Assembly: GCF_041146795.1 (NCBI RefSeq)
Contig: NC_135172.1
Location: 14,653,623-14,717,622, forward strand
Reading direction: 5' to 3'
DNA from: Maylandia zebra
Taxonomy: Eukaryota > Chordata > Actinopteri > Cichliformes > Cichlidae
Length of the DNA stretch: 64,000 nt
Below the pieces are notes generated by a model. That model saw only the letters and a program-made list of their open reading frames with translations, was not told where the DNA came from and did not search any database. Position numbers and translations under genes: made by a program. Below, piece after piece: positions 35,735-52,900 of this stretch (its first letter is position 1; every line of letters begins with the position of its first letter).

Positions 35735-36806
35735 TTGTTGAACATTATGTAATATGAAGACAGCATGTAGTATTTAAGTGACCAATAGTATTGGGATAAA
35801 AGTTATTGAATAGTGTTGAAATAAAATGACAAAACTGAAGGATTAAAATATTCCAAGAGCTCAACTTACTTCATCTGAACATGTTTCAATCGCGTTTTAT
35901 GAACACAAAATGCCGATGTTTATTGATTATGAAAAAGTTGATTTAACTCAGTTGTTTAAGTTTCTGCCAAAGCAAAACATTTGTGTGCAACCAATGTCCA
36001 CTATTGAATCAAGTAAATCCAACATGGCCTTTTTTTTTCAGTGATAGAGCCCAGAGAGCTTTTATGAGAAAAAGCACTTTTGTGAGGTCCCCACTTAGAA
36101 CATTTATAAACTTCTTTTTTGTCAATAAATAAGTGAATGAATAAATTAATGGATAAATGATCTTGTGAAGGCAGCCTGGCTCTTTCTGGAAACTTTCTAA
36201 AAAAAAAATCGTGTCTGCCACAAAAGCATTAATATGAATGAGGAGCAGAGGCTCATGCAGCACACAAGGGCTAAAGAACAGAGGCTCCTGACAAGGATGA
36301 ATCTGCATCATTACACATCAAAAATGTCACACTGTTGGATTAAAAGCTTTTGTTTATCTTTTACCAAGAAGAGTGAACAACATGAAAATTAAAGTTTGAA
36401 TTACTTTATTTGTCAGCTGCACGTGGCAAGAATAAAAGAACACCTGTGCTCTTGGACAGGCTTCTCAGTCATTTAGATAAGGAACAGATCAATAAAAAAG
36501 AAAACCAATATACACATCTTATGAAACAAGATGATAAAAATACAGAATAAATAAAAGCACAATGATTCAAAATACATATAAACAGATGGGTGACAATGAT
36601 GTGATTAAGAGAAATCACAAGACAAACACACATGCCATGTGTGTTTGTCTTGGATGAAGATGAATCCCATTATTTTCATTCTTGAGAAACAACTGAGTGC
36701 ACTATGGACGGAGGCTGTGATGCTAGAGACTATTTCCATCACAACAGAAATGTTTCATCAGGCCTGAGATGAACACTCATGACAGCTTAGCATAGATTTA
36801 CAGTAA

Positions 36807-36902
<96 letters not shown>
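36807..36902. repeat. (CA)n microsatellite
   Basis: About 48 uninterrupted CA units. The minus-strand Cys-Val open frame across it is an artefact. Confidence 0.97.
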
Positions 36903-36904
<2 letters not shown>

Positions 36905-38176
36905 CATGAATGATCCACCAGTGCACCTCAGGGGTGGAGGGTTCAGAGAATATTACAGCACTATATATAAAGTGTATCAGCTTTCGTAGCAATTAAGGTT
37001 TTTGTAAAGCCAACATACAGTTTTTCTTATTTTTATTTATTGAGTGTGATAATAATTGTCATTTACCAGAACTAGCATTAGTGGCAATTGTAGAAGCAGC
37101 AGGCTAGAAGTAAAAGGCATTAAAGGCAATGACGCAGAGCAAGGCTGTAGCCATGGAGTCAAGACTGGGGTGAAGCAAAGGCCTGGGTGGTTGGTTTATC
37201 ATGACTTTCAAGGTGGACCATGTTTGCCACAAATTTTGTTTCCACTCCACGCAATTCTTAATCATTCTTCTTTCCATAGTTACACTTCCAGTGAAAAATT
37301 ATTTACATAACCTTTTTCATGAATGCTCCGCCTGAAGTTAAGTCTAGTTGGTGTTGCAATGACAATCCCATCAATTATTGTGTGGAACTATAATATATCC
37401 TGAATGTACACAAAAGTTTTTAATGAAACTAATGAAACACAGACATTGCACTGACTAACACTCGATCATACTTGATCCAGAAAAGGTTTTAATGGAAATA
37501 TGGTGACACTTTTTGAACAGTCCATTCAAAGAAATTCAGTCCTTTGGTTCACTGTATAACTACAGCCTTCAACAACAGCAATTTGTTATGGTAGTGATAT
37601 CAACATATGTTAATATTGGGACCCTATGAAGTTATAGCTTTATATTGCATTCGGGAAGTTATAGGAGTGACAGTGCCCCCTACTGGCTAAAAACAGTAAT
37701 AACAATAGGTTGTGTGTTTTACATGAATGTACAGTCTACATGTTGTAGCTGGTTATGCTTTAGAGTTAATTAAACTGGCCAGCCTCACGACTGATAATTA
37801 CGAAAAGTAGTATTACACGAGTAATAACGAAACAATACTTATCGAAAACTAGTGAGGTCAGCTTATAAATAAGCAAAGGTTATTGCAGTGAGTAGTCTCA
37901 TATAAATTAGCCTATAGACTGCTGCCTCGACTAAACTAAATCGGTTACAACAATCCACGATGACGACTATTTATTCCGGGCTTTTAGTTAAAAAAAGAAG
38001 AAGAAAAAGAAAAAAAAATCAAATGACCATTAAATCCACGTTATCTACTTGGGTAAAAAAAAAAAAGAAGAAAGGGAAAAAAACGGATGTATGTCACGAT
38101 TAAAGCCCACCCCGACTACATTTCCCATCAGTACTCGCTTAGAGAAAACAAGGAGAAACCAACAACAGGGATTCAG

Positions 38177-38322
38177 CCAATAACACTGCGGAATGTGACA
38201 TACTCGTTTAGTGATTGGCTATTTTTGCCTGAATCTCCCACGATGCTTTGCTGCAATACCTTAGAATTCAAATCGAGCGGACCAATCAGAGAGCACCGTA
38301 ACGACCGAGGCAGCATTTTAAA
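38177..38322 (+). promoter_or_regulatory. plk1 promoter: three CCAAT boxes and a CHR-like element
   Basis: CCAAT occurs at 38177-38181 (plus), 38214-38218 (minus, as ATTGG) and 38282-38286 (plus). A TTTAAA element lies at 38317-38322, about 31 bases after the last CCAAT. Several NF-Y sites followed at this spacing by a cell-cycle homology region (CHR, TTTGAA or TTTAAA type) are the known layout of G2/M promoters bound by the DREAM and MuvB complexes. No TATA box is seen. The start site is probably just downstream, with a 5' UTR of up to about 350 bases. Confidence 0.6.
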
Positions 38323-38681
38323 CTTGTAGCAGAAACTGTTGTCAAAAGGCAGGACGGGTTAACGCTGCAGCCATCGGCGGACAACTCTGGCGATTACTTT
38401 ATTCAATATTTTCGTTTTAAAAAAATAATTATAGTCTAGTTGCACCGTGTTTTAATTGTCAATGAAATGTTTAAGTAACAACCGCGTCTAAAGCGTATTA
38501 TAGCTAGTTTTGATTTAAATTCAGAAGTGCAGGGAGCACGCTAGCTTCCAAGGCCAAACTAACGTCGGTTAAGGTAGGGTTAACAATACTCTCTTCCTTG
38601 GGGTTTATCATTAATAACTCTATTGCAAAGGGGCTTTAAAACGTTTCTTTTTACTCCCGGCTAAGAGCACTTTAATCCAAA

Positions 38682-42605
<3,924 letters not shown>

Positions 42606-43299
42606 TCCCCAAGTGTCTTTAATCACCGGCTGCTTCTCCGTGAGTTCAGGACGGGCTCGAACTTTCAGTCTTCATCTGTTTTATGGGTCATGTTGTAATC
42701 CTTTTTTATTGCCAACACTTTCACACCTACTGTGACAATTCATCTTATATATGTTGTACATGGAAAATTCCCATCTTTCAGCCGCTGTTTTCGCTTTTAA
42801 AAAATTGTCTTCCTGTTTATAGAAACTCTCTTGTTCTTGTAACTTTCTCGGTGAAGCTTGCGTTCCCGCTGACAGCACAGACTGTGTGTGTGTTCAGATG
42901 AGTCTAGACGGGAAAACGTGAATGTTCCCTTGGTTTACATTGAACTTAAAGTTGGAACGGTCCTCCGAGGTTTCCTCTGCATCTTTTGTTTGTACATAAA
43001 GTCCTGCTTTTCAAACTCGATGCTGAGTGGACAGACTGTGAGGTGGGAGGTTGAGACTCGGGCCAGCTGTGTGGGTGGACGAAAGCTTCTCTGGTCTGCT
43101 TCTCTAGTTTGTTTTTTCTGTGTCGTGTGTAGAGAAATGGACCATGTTAATACGTCTGCATCATGTACATTCTTTCTCTGTTAGTTTTACTTTTTATAAT
43201 TCTATTTTTAGATGGCATTTTCAACAAGTTGTACAAACATGTACATACTGATGAATATGAAGACATGTTGTAAAGATGGATTAATTTTACCTGTGTTTA

Positions 43300-43305
43300 A
43301 ATAAA
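43300..43305 (+). terminator. plk1 polyadenylation signal
   Basis: AATAAA about 695 bases after the plk1 stop, followed within 30 bases by a T- and GT-containing stretch. The implied 3' UTR of about 0.7 kb shows no other gene. Confidence 0.7.
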
Positions 43306-44747
43306 GATTCTCTTGTACAAGGCACTTCATGTCTTCAGGGGGGGTAGTGTACAATCTGGATATTTGTCAGCAACAAAGATTAGTATTACAAGTCAGGGTG
43401 GTTAACTGGGGGAAAAACAAATAAATACCACACCAGCTGAGAACTGGCTGAACTTCTACTCATGGTATGACTGAAATCGTGGACGGATATCCTGTTTTCA
43501 TGCACCCAGCACAGGATTCACCCCTTCTCAGGTCACATGTTGAGGTAAGCTACTTTCTCTTTTTCCCCCTTTAATATAAATGCAGGTGTCCTCTGATATT
43601 ACACACTTAAACACTCTTGAATTTCATTTTCTGACTTGGTGAGATGCTTTAAATCATTGATGTAGAACCCATTTTGATCTCATCTGCATCAGACCAGTGA
43701 AACTGTCCTTTCTGTCAATGTACTGAACTTTAACTACACATTAATCCTAGAGATGCCTTAATGCTGAAGTATTATTTTAACAGATTGTCTTTTTCTACAT
43801 TATAATGAAGTGCTGCTGCAGTATTTGAAATAAATCTGTCAGGATGAGACTTAAACTGAAGTAAATGTGTAAAATTACAGAAATCTGGAACTTAATTACT
43901 GTGGTTTGGTATGAATGGCTATGGGGGAAATCTTGATCAGTAGAAAAAGCTAAAAAAAAAATCTATGGAAGTGCAATTAAAAGTCCAAAATTTCTGTTGC
44001 CCTTCACATTGTCCAAAGCCATCCAGTGGATTGGAGTCTGTACTGGGCCCATTCTGGCCCCTGTTTGAGACCCCTGGTTTGAACCATAAAAAGGATCATG
44101 TGATCATCCACTTCACTTGTCTCTTTCAGGCCTTTGGTGTTGCTTAGCTGGCCAGTGCATCCTACCCCATGTGACTTCGATATCGCTTATTATTTAATTG
44201 TGCAATTATTACTGTCTGTGGAAATGGAGCATCTGAAAATATTGTCAGTAATTCCTAAACATCAGTAACTTCAGTCACATCTTGATTGCTTCAACATACC
44301 GTGGCGGTGTATGGAACAAAAGTACTGTATTAAATATATATATATATATATATATTTCTCTTCTGCTTATCAGGGTCACAGGGCTACACAGAGACAAACA
44401 ACCATTCACACTCAGATTCACACCTATGGGCAATTTATGAGCAATTAATGGCCACGCGGTAGGGTCGAACTCATTAATAACTGAACCCCACTGTTGCCTG
44501 CTGGTCACCAACGACCTGACTGGGAACTCACCTATTTTTATGACTGTGGCTCGTAAAGATTTGCTTAAAGAAAAAAATGTGACCATGGTCCAGTAAACTA
44601 TTAATGATGAAATGGAAAACAATCTACAGGGGAAATGAAAAACTGAATATTTCATTAGGGGAGAACTATTGAATAGTAACTACAGAGACAGTTAAATAAT
44701 ATTTATAAGGAGAAACATTGTGGTGGCATTATTACATAAAGGGAAAT

Positions 44748-45537
44748 AAACAATCACCTCCCCCTTTGTTAGGTACATCTGTTTTACTTCTTGGTAATGC
44801 AAACATCTATTCAGCCAATCACCAGCAGCAAACCTCTTCATTTAGGCATAAACCTGAGCATCAGCATAGGGAAGAAAGGTAATTTAAGTGACTTTGAATG
44901 TTCCATGGTTGTTGGTGACAGACAGACGGCTCGGGGTATTTCAGAAACTGCTGATCTGCTGGGATTTTGCCACATAGTCATCGCTAAGGTGTTACAAACA
45001 AAAATATGCAGAAGAGCATCTCTGAAAGCACAACACATTGAATCTTGGACTGCAGCAGCAGAAGACTACACCACATGTGCCACTCCTGTCAGCTAAGAAC
45101 CAATACATTTGGACAACAGATGGGAAAAATGTTTCATGGCTGATGAGTCTCGATTTCTGCTGCAACATTTAGAAGGCAAATTGTTGCTGTGCACGTTCAT
45201 CCATCATGAGTACAGTGTACCCATCTTCTGATGGCTGCTTCCAGTGGGATAATGCACCATGTCACAAAGTTCAAATCTTCTCTGGCTGCTTTTTTGAAGA
45301 TGACAATGAGTTTACTGCACTCATTTCCACAGTCACCAGATCTATAAATAGAGCACTTTTGGGATGTGGTGAAATTCACATCATGGACAAATCTACACTA
45401 TCTGTGTGATACTATCATGGCAACATGGGCCACGATTTCCAAGGAATGTTTCCTGCACCTTTTGTAATCTTTGCTACGATTAATTAAAGCAGCCCTGAAG
45501 GTGAAGGGGGAGGGGCTAAAGTGTCCGGAAAGTGTAT
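44748..45537 (+). mobile_element. Decayed Tc1-like DNA transposon
   Basis: The left end (TTTGTTAGGTACATCTG) and right end (GCTAAAGTGTCCGGAAAGTG) resemble the inverted ends of a widespread fish Tc1-like family. The interior includes the conserved stretch GAAGAGCATCTCTGAAAGCA and the region encoding VTHPSSDGCFQWDNAPCHK-like residues. At under 0.8 kb it is about half the expected length, with internal deletions and broken frames. Confidence 0.8.
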
Positions 45538-45689
45538 ATTTTGGGGTAAGAATTTGAAACAACCCCCCCCAAACCGGATGTATTGCATTATTTTTTAACT
45601 GTCCTGTAGCTGGTAAATAATATAATATGAAATTTAAATTATATAGCTTTTATACCTGGTAAGCTCACGGTTATTTTGGGCTTTTAATG

Positions 45690-46135
45690 ATTTCTCTAAC
45701 TTTCATTTCATAACATACATCTGTTATGACTTTTTAAAAAGTAAGAGTGCACAAGCTTGAGTTTATTTTGGATTTTTTCAAAATAAAGTCCAAAGAACTC
45801 ACGGACAGCCCACGTGTTTTATGGTCAGACAAGATAAAGCTTGAACTATTTGGTCACAGTGACAAGAGTAGGAGTTTGGGGGAGTAAAACTACAGAACAC
45901 TGTAATCAGCTGTACCAACTGACAGGCACAGTGGGGGTAGCATCATGCTCTGGGACTATTTTGCTGCCGGTGCTACTGGTGCATTGAAGAAAGTGGATGA
46001 AATTATGAGGATGGAAAAATGCCTTAAAATTCTTAAGTTTCACCTCAAACTCAAAAATATTCACTGTTTTAATAATTATTTAAAAGGACACATCAAAACT
46101 GGTTTTGGATTGGATAAAGCAGGCTAACACCAAAC
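45690..46135 (+). mobile_element. Tc1-like transposon fragment
   Basis: A 450-bp piece contains GTCAGACAAGATAAAGCTTG, GAACTATTTGGTCACAGTGA and GGTAGCATCATGCTCTGGGA. These match the catalytic part of a Tc1-like transposase (WSDEXXXELFG and GGSIMLWXYF types). Both ends are missing. The lineage differs from its neighbour at 44748-45537. Confidence 0.7.
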
Positions 46136-46969
46136 CTCTAAAATCTTGTTCCCAAACCCCCTTTTAAATATTTGTCGACAAACATTTAAAGCCGGGTTCA
46201 TGCCCGATCAACTTGTTTAAATTCACCACCAATTCTGACAAAAATTACGATTAAATATCAGGACAGAATTATGACAAAAGCTTGCTGATGATTATCAAAA
46301 AGGATCTGGTCATCTTTCTAGGGGACGTTTAACACGGACAGCCGACGTTCACGTCCATGATGAGTGTAAGTAAACTTCTGGCCTTTAGTAATTTTATTAC
46401 TACAGGATCCATTTCAGTAATATACTCGAGTAATCGTATTTCCAACGCTGCATACTTTTTAAAAACATGGTCTGTTGTTTTGAGCCACAGTTGTGGCTTA
46501 AAGTAGATAAAATGTACAGAAAATAAAGAATTCACAAATGTTTAATGTAAATCTTAAAACCAACTTTAGTAAGATTTCTTTTCTATATAACAAATACAAC
46601 ATACACATACATAAACAAGTCAAAAACAGCTGCAGTAATAAAACACACATTTCCAGTCTGACGTTACAGTGACCTAAAAGGAGCTCTAGGGTGTGACGTG
46701 TTAGAAAGCTTGTACAGCAGCGACTGGTTTATGGTACATGCTCAGTTTACAGTACATGAAAGCTCATGTTTTTGGATTTTTATGTTAAATTTACTCAAGC
46801 TGAAGGTAAATTCCTGAAATGCAATACAGTTTACAGCAGTAACCAAATCAAATGAAGGGAACGTGTCCGTGCCCCACCATGACGCTGAAACCCCCCAATG
46901 TCTTTATGTCAACGCAGACTGAAACAAAGATGTTTATATTTGATTAAAAAGTCGTCTAAAAGTCCGTTT

Positions 46970-49900
46970 TTAGCAGCAGCGCGAGTTCTGACTGTAGCAG
47001 TATAAAGTCACGTCTCCGTTGTGATGTCCAGTCACCAGCGTGTTTAATCCCCCCCATCGAGCCAGCTGCCAGCCTTCACTCTCTGGAGCCCACACCATCC
47101 TCGAAGCCCCCGGGTGCCCGAGCTCCCACACACAGGCGCAGCCGTTCTGACTCAGGCCCACCACGCCGGAGCCACTGACGTCGGCTTCACACAGCCTGTA
47201 GAGCAAAGTGACAGATGTAAATATGCCAGTGTGTTTGAAAAGTGACGCAGAAACACAAACCTCGTCTTCTATTCCTCATCTCACCTGCCAGCCCAGGTTT
47301 CCGGTGGGTACAGCTGAGTAGCGGGGATGGATTTTCCACTTAGAGGGTTAATGGCGACCAAGGAGAAAAATGCAGTCTTAGGATCTTTTATTTTTCCTTC
47401 TTTTTCTTCGTCTTCTAAAGAGCTTAGAAACTGATGCTGCAGCAGGACAAACAACACTCCCTGTGCACAAACACGCAAAGGACTTATATCATGTAAAGAA
47501 TGACAGCGTTACAGGGGCATGGTTTTTTTGTTTTTACTGCTTTTACTTACACAGGAGGAATATCCTCTGAGGCAGGCTGTGTGAGAAAAACCCTCTCCAA
47601 AGAGGACTCTGCACAGCAGCTGTCCAGTCTTTAGATTCCTACAACAAACAGAAACAATTTAACTGTAAGCGGGAGCAGCTTCGAGGTAAAGATGAAGCTG
47701 CTGCTGAAATCACATTTCTTTCTATCAAAAACAAAACGACAGGAGGATTACGTTTTGTTTTGTGTTATTTAAGCTGTTTTTTCTGTCTGTAGGGGGCAGC
47801 AGAAACAAACAGATGAGTCTTTAAACTTCCTCTTGTCCCATCTGTTGTCAGTTGACACACTGACTGGTCAGGTGGTCCCGATGGAGCACAAGCCTACTGA
47901 TGTCATTAGCTCTGTTTGAATAACTGATTCTAACAACATCAGAAACGAATGAAGAGCCAAAGAGAAACCCGAAACAGAATTCAGCAGTCTTGATCTTTAA
48001 ATTAGACTTTTTATCATCACATTTATGTTTACCAGACAAAAAGGTGTCCGCCCTCATCTGTACCAATGAGAGCATCAGGAAGTCCGTCAACTGGTGCAAG
48101 CGCTCCCACGCAAACACCTGGAGATACCAGAGTCTGAGAGCTTGGTGAGCTGAGAGAAAAAGAAAAAGAAAAAAAGAGAAGTGAGACACGAATCGTGACA
48201 ACTCTATGTAAGCTTCGGACCCCAAATGCAGATGTAGTCTGTGACATCGACACAATGAAAGGCGACAGCGGAGAGGAAAACTGTGATGTGTTACCTGTAG
48301 TCTGACAGCGTAAACACCTGCAGAGTGGAACCTGTGGCTGAGTGGGAGGTGGTCACCACTCTGGACCGGGACACACCAATCACTGCCTGAAGAATCCCCT
48401 CACAGAGCAATATTTGCATGAGGCTGGAGCATGACAGCACTCTGTGCACACAGACAACATACAAATATTTTACAAACTATACTGAACTTAATGAAAACTG
48501 CTCATTTGCACAGGCGAAGCAAAAACACACCCCGTGATTCAGCAGCTTGTAGAACCGCCTTTAGCAGGAATAAATTGAAATAATGGTTTCCTGTATGATT
48601 TTGTCAGTCTCTCACATCGTTGTGGAGGGATTTTGGTCCACTCTTTTTTACAGTGTTGCTTCAGTTCATTTAGGTCTGCAAGCACAGCTCTCTTAAGGTC
48701 CTGCCCCAGCATTTGGTTGAAGCTGAGGTCTGGACTTTGACGGCATCGTTGCACCTGAATCCTTTTCTTTTTCAGATATTGTGTTATAGATTTGCTGCTA
48801 GACTTGGAATCATTGTCCTGCTGTTAAAACCAATTTGGGACACGCTTTAGGTGTCAGACAGATTCCCTCACATTTGATTCTTAAATACTTTAATCAACTC
48901 AACGACTGCAAGGTACACTGGTCCTGTGACTGCAAAGCAAGTCAGAATCATCACCCGTGCTTTACAGCTGGTATGAGCTGTTTGTGCTGATGTGCTGTGT
49001 TTGGGTTTCTCCAAATATGTTGCTGTATTGTTGCCAAACATCTCCACTTTTGTTGAGAGCCTTTCTATTGGCAAACCTTCCAAACAAACCACTCATTTTC
49101 TGTATTTTTCTAATTGTAATGTCATGAACTGCAACATTTTAATCGAGGCCTGTAGAATTTGATTTGTCGATGATCAGTTAATCAAGTGCAGTTAATCAGT
49201 AGCACCTGGCTGGTCCTTACCCTCTTAATACCTATGGAAGCAGGAGGGGTGTACTTAGTTTTTACATGACAGTACATGGTAGAGATAATCATTTACGGTT
49301 TAGTATTCACCTCACTTCTCTGATTTCCAGCTGACCCAGAGTCACACAGATCAGCCCAGCAGCATCCGGGACATGAAACACACTGATCACTGGCTGCAAA
49401 TAAACACCAATTACTGCCATGTGATTTTATGCATCTCCCAAACATTCAAACTGCAGTTTACTAATCACATTTATGTATAATTTATATTGTTTGTGCAATA
49501 ACACTGAGCTACAACAAAGATGAAACTTATTCTAATACGTGGATTCTTTACGCTCATCTTTAACTATGTATTTATATTGTATAGCTAGGGCTCCTGGCAG
49601 ATTACTGAAACCAGGTGTTAATCAGTGGAACAGTAAAAAAGAAAAAGTAGTTCTAGCTAATGTTCAAACTTCCACAGAGTCATTCTGATATGCAGGCCCA
49701 TAAGAAACTCACCTCACTAAAGGTCCAGGTGTGTATTAATTTCCATTCGGATGCTGAAGCTTGACTCCAAAGGCACACTGCCCACTTTCCTGCTGCTGCT
49801 ACACACAAAGTGTCTGAGGATCCAGGAAAACAGCAAGCATCTACCAGAATGCCTCCTGCTGCAGCCTGAACACACACAAAAAACTGTAACTCACTCAAGA

Positions 49901-52900
49901 ACAATGTCACGGATGCTTTAGATGCACACACCCTTAAATTATATTTAAGCTAAATAATAATCTTTAACTATACAGCAACAGATAAAACAGTTTTTTTACC
50001 CTCAATGTGTGCATGTGTCTAATTACAAGTTCTTCTTTCGTTTCCTCTGTTCTCAGGTCCAACTGCCCAGCTGAGTCCTCCAGCTGATGGCCGGAGGGAC
50101 TCGGGGGAGAAGTGAGTTCAACTGTGTGATGCTGATTGGCCCTAACTGGTGGCTTAGATAAATGGTGGATCTCTCCAGATGGAGAGAGAGCAGAGGGGCT
50201 AGGAGGGAGGTAAGTGATGGAGGGACAGGGAGACAGGGGTGGAGGAGAGAGAACATGTCTGGAAGGGCTGTATGGTGGAGGCAGGTTGAGACAAGGGGCA
50301 GAGGGGGAGGAGGTCAGAGGGAGGCTGCAGGTGACAGGGTGGGGGGTGAGACCTAGGGAGGGTAGTTTTGGGCTGGTACTTAGGGTGGATGAAGGCAGGT
50401 GTGGGGTTATAAAGAGGGAGGGTGCTGAAGCCAGAGGGGAACTCAACATGAGCTGAGAGATGACACCGTGTGAAGATTTGGTCTGATTTTCAGGAAGTCT
50501 GTTTGGAGTCTTCAGAGGTTCTCCTGGAGGGTTTGTTTCATTACATGCTTGTTTATCAGCGCAGCTGCTGGAGGAGAGTTCCTCTACAGGTGACTCAAAG
50601 GAAACCAGCTCAGTGGTAACTTTATCTTCTTCACTGTGATTTATACACCTCAGATCCTCTGAAGCATGGACCACACCACAATATGTGTGTTTTTCAGGTA
50701 ATTTAAGTTTTTCTGGGTGATTGATGACATCATCATTCTCTGTGCAGACTGGTCTGTCTGCAGAGTTCATGAGAGTCTGAAGTTCAATATGAGAGTTCAC
50801 AATCACAGTTTCCTTACAGACATTAGCACACTTTTGCCCCACTGGCTCTGTTGGGCTAGAGTGAGTCTCTGCCAAGCTCTGCTGCTCTTCAGTGAAGGAG
50901 TGCTTCATCACTTTATCTGTAAGCCTGTGTTCTTCTGATACACTCTGGATGTGTATGGACTGGGTAGCAGCCAGCTGTTCTGCATTATGACCTGGTGAAC
51001 TTGCAATTGTGGGTGTGAGGCTTAGCGGGAGAGGAAGAGGCGTCGCTGCATCAGCGCCGGTGCATCGAAAGTCAAAGCGGCGCCAGCTGCTGCGTGTGTT
51101 GTAAGATGGGGATGAGAAAGGTTCAACTGCAGATTCTCCAGTGACTTGGCGAAGCTTGAGGAGCTTCAGGGAGGCAAACTGGTCATCTGGGAGATGAAAA
51201 TCTTGGTGGGTGTCCAAGTTCATCAGCGGGCCAGACAACAGAGAGGGAAGACGAAGCAGAGACGTTTGAGCCGGTGACAAGGAGGGCAAGAGGAGAGATC
51301 GCCAGCTCGATGTACCTGAAGAACACAAAGTGGAAAATAAAAGCTTCAGTCAAAAACATGCTCGTCACTGTATATAGAACTTGTTATGTATATACTGGGT
51401 GATGACCTGACTGAAGGAACAACCTGTCAGTCATCATGTCAGTAGGTCTGTTCAGGGAACTTTAAAACAGTTAAACTGACACCAGACACCAAGCCAGACT
51501 TTCAGTGCACATCTACATTCATCTCCTCACAAAATAGCCTCTGTGTCATCTTAGATGCACTTCTTGTATCAAAAGAAGAAGTGCAGTTCTCTGCATTGGC
51601 TGTGGTTTCCTTCACACAACAAAAGTTTCCAGTTTCCATTCTTATAATTAACCTAATGCTGTCATTTCTTTGGCATTTCTACCCCTTTAATCACCACCAT
51701 ATGGCAACTGTGCACTGAGGGTTAGGATTCACGCTGAAGACAGAAGGTTCTTTTTGAAGGGTTATTATGGAAAAAATTAAAAGAGTGCATGCAAAGTGTG
51801 ACACACTGAATTAAAAATTGCGGCTGTATATTGCAGCAAACTGTGCATTCAAGTGGGTCTCAGCAACATGTTTGGGAATTTCTGCTGATCTCTTATTTCC
51901 CAAGGGACTGCACAGCAGATGGATGCACGCTTGATTTGGCCCAGATTTTAAACCATCTCCTCCCAGTCTTAAACCAAGAATGTTTTGCATGTAAGGCAAA
52001 TGTGCTAACCACTACACTGCAGAGGCACTCATTGCTTTATACCACTACATAACTGCATCGAAACATTGTGCTGTATCAAAATGTGCAACGCAAATAATGT
52101 TTTTAACGCTGTCTCTTTGGCCACAACAGTCAAATGAATCCAAAAGTCTTTGAGATGAGTCTCTCCAATTTCTGTGATGTTTTTATAATCTGAACGCGTG
52201 GAATATGTGTCAGATAAAGCACATAGACATGAACATAACCTTAAGGAGGAAGGTTGTTTTAGAAATGGGTGTAAATAGATCTTGCGCTCACCCTTTCGTC
52301 ACAATTCACTTTATAGAGTGAACATAGGTCTCAGGGTATTTTTATAATGATGCACAGACACATAGACAAAGACTGATACCAGAGCCCAACAAATATATGA
52401 CCAATAACGATAGACAATTGTCATTTAAACATGCAATATATGAGCCAATATTTCTTTCTTTCAGACACATGAAAAACAGATTATTCTAACGTTTGTTGTA
52501 TGTGGTTATTTACGAGTCCTTACTGAGGTAATGTAATAATGCTGTTAAAAAGTTCACTTGTTTCACTGGGACAACAAATCAGAGATTATTCATTTACTGC
52601 CGACTCTGCTCAGATTAGCTGGTTGTTGGGACCTTGGAGAGTGCCCTCCTAACAAGTTATTTCATGTCTTTCTTAAAATTTGAATTTATCAGCCATTATA
52701 AATGCAGATACAGATCTATCAGCAAATATCTGATATTACCCGAAATATACGCTGGGCTCTATTTGATTCATACTCATACAAGTCTTACTTTGGTTCATGT
52801 GTGGGGATCTGTAAGCCTTGTTGTTCCTCTTCATAAAGATTTCATAGACCTCCTCTGGATGTCCAGAGGCAGAGCTGGAAGAAGCTCTATTATCTCCAGA

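Larger units (their letters stand above)
33947..38160. other. Intergenic stretch between the Ras-like gene and plk1
   Basis: The first few hundred bases should be the GTPase 3' UTR. An AGTAAA near 34177 may be its polyadenylation signal. The rest is AT-rich and holds a tRNA-headed repeat (35170-35480), a tRNA-derived SINE (35531-35734) and a long CA repeat (36807-36902). I see no further exon. Confidence 0.5.
43330..46960. other. Intergenic stretch between the convergent plk1 and palb2 genes
   Basis: Both neighbours end toward this stretch. It is largely filled with DNA transposon remnants (44748-45537 and about 45690-46135) and an antisense fragment of the tRNA-headed repeat near 44370-44480, beside a (TA)n run at 44336-44355. 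The last few hundred bases (about 46500-46969) should be palb2 3' UTR. Confidence 0.5.
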
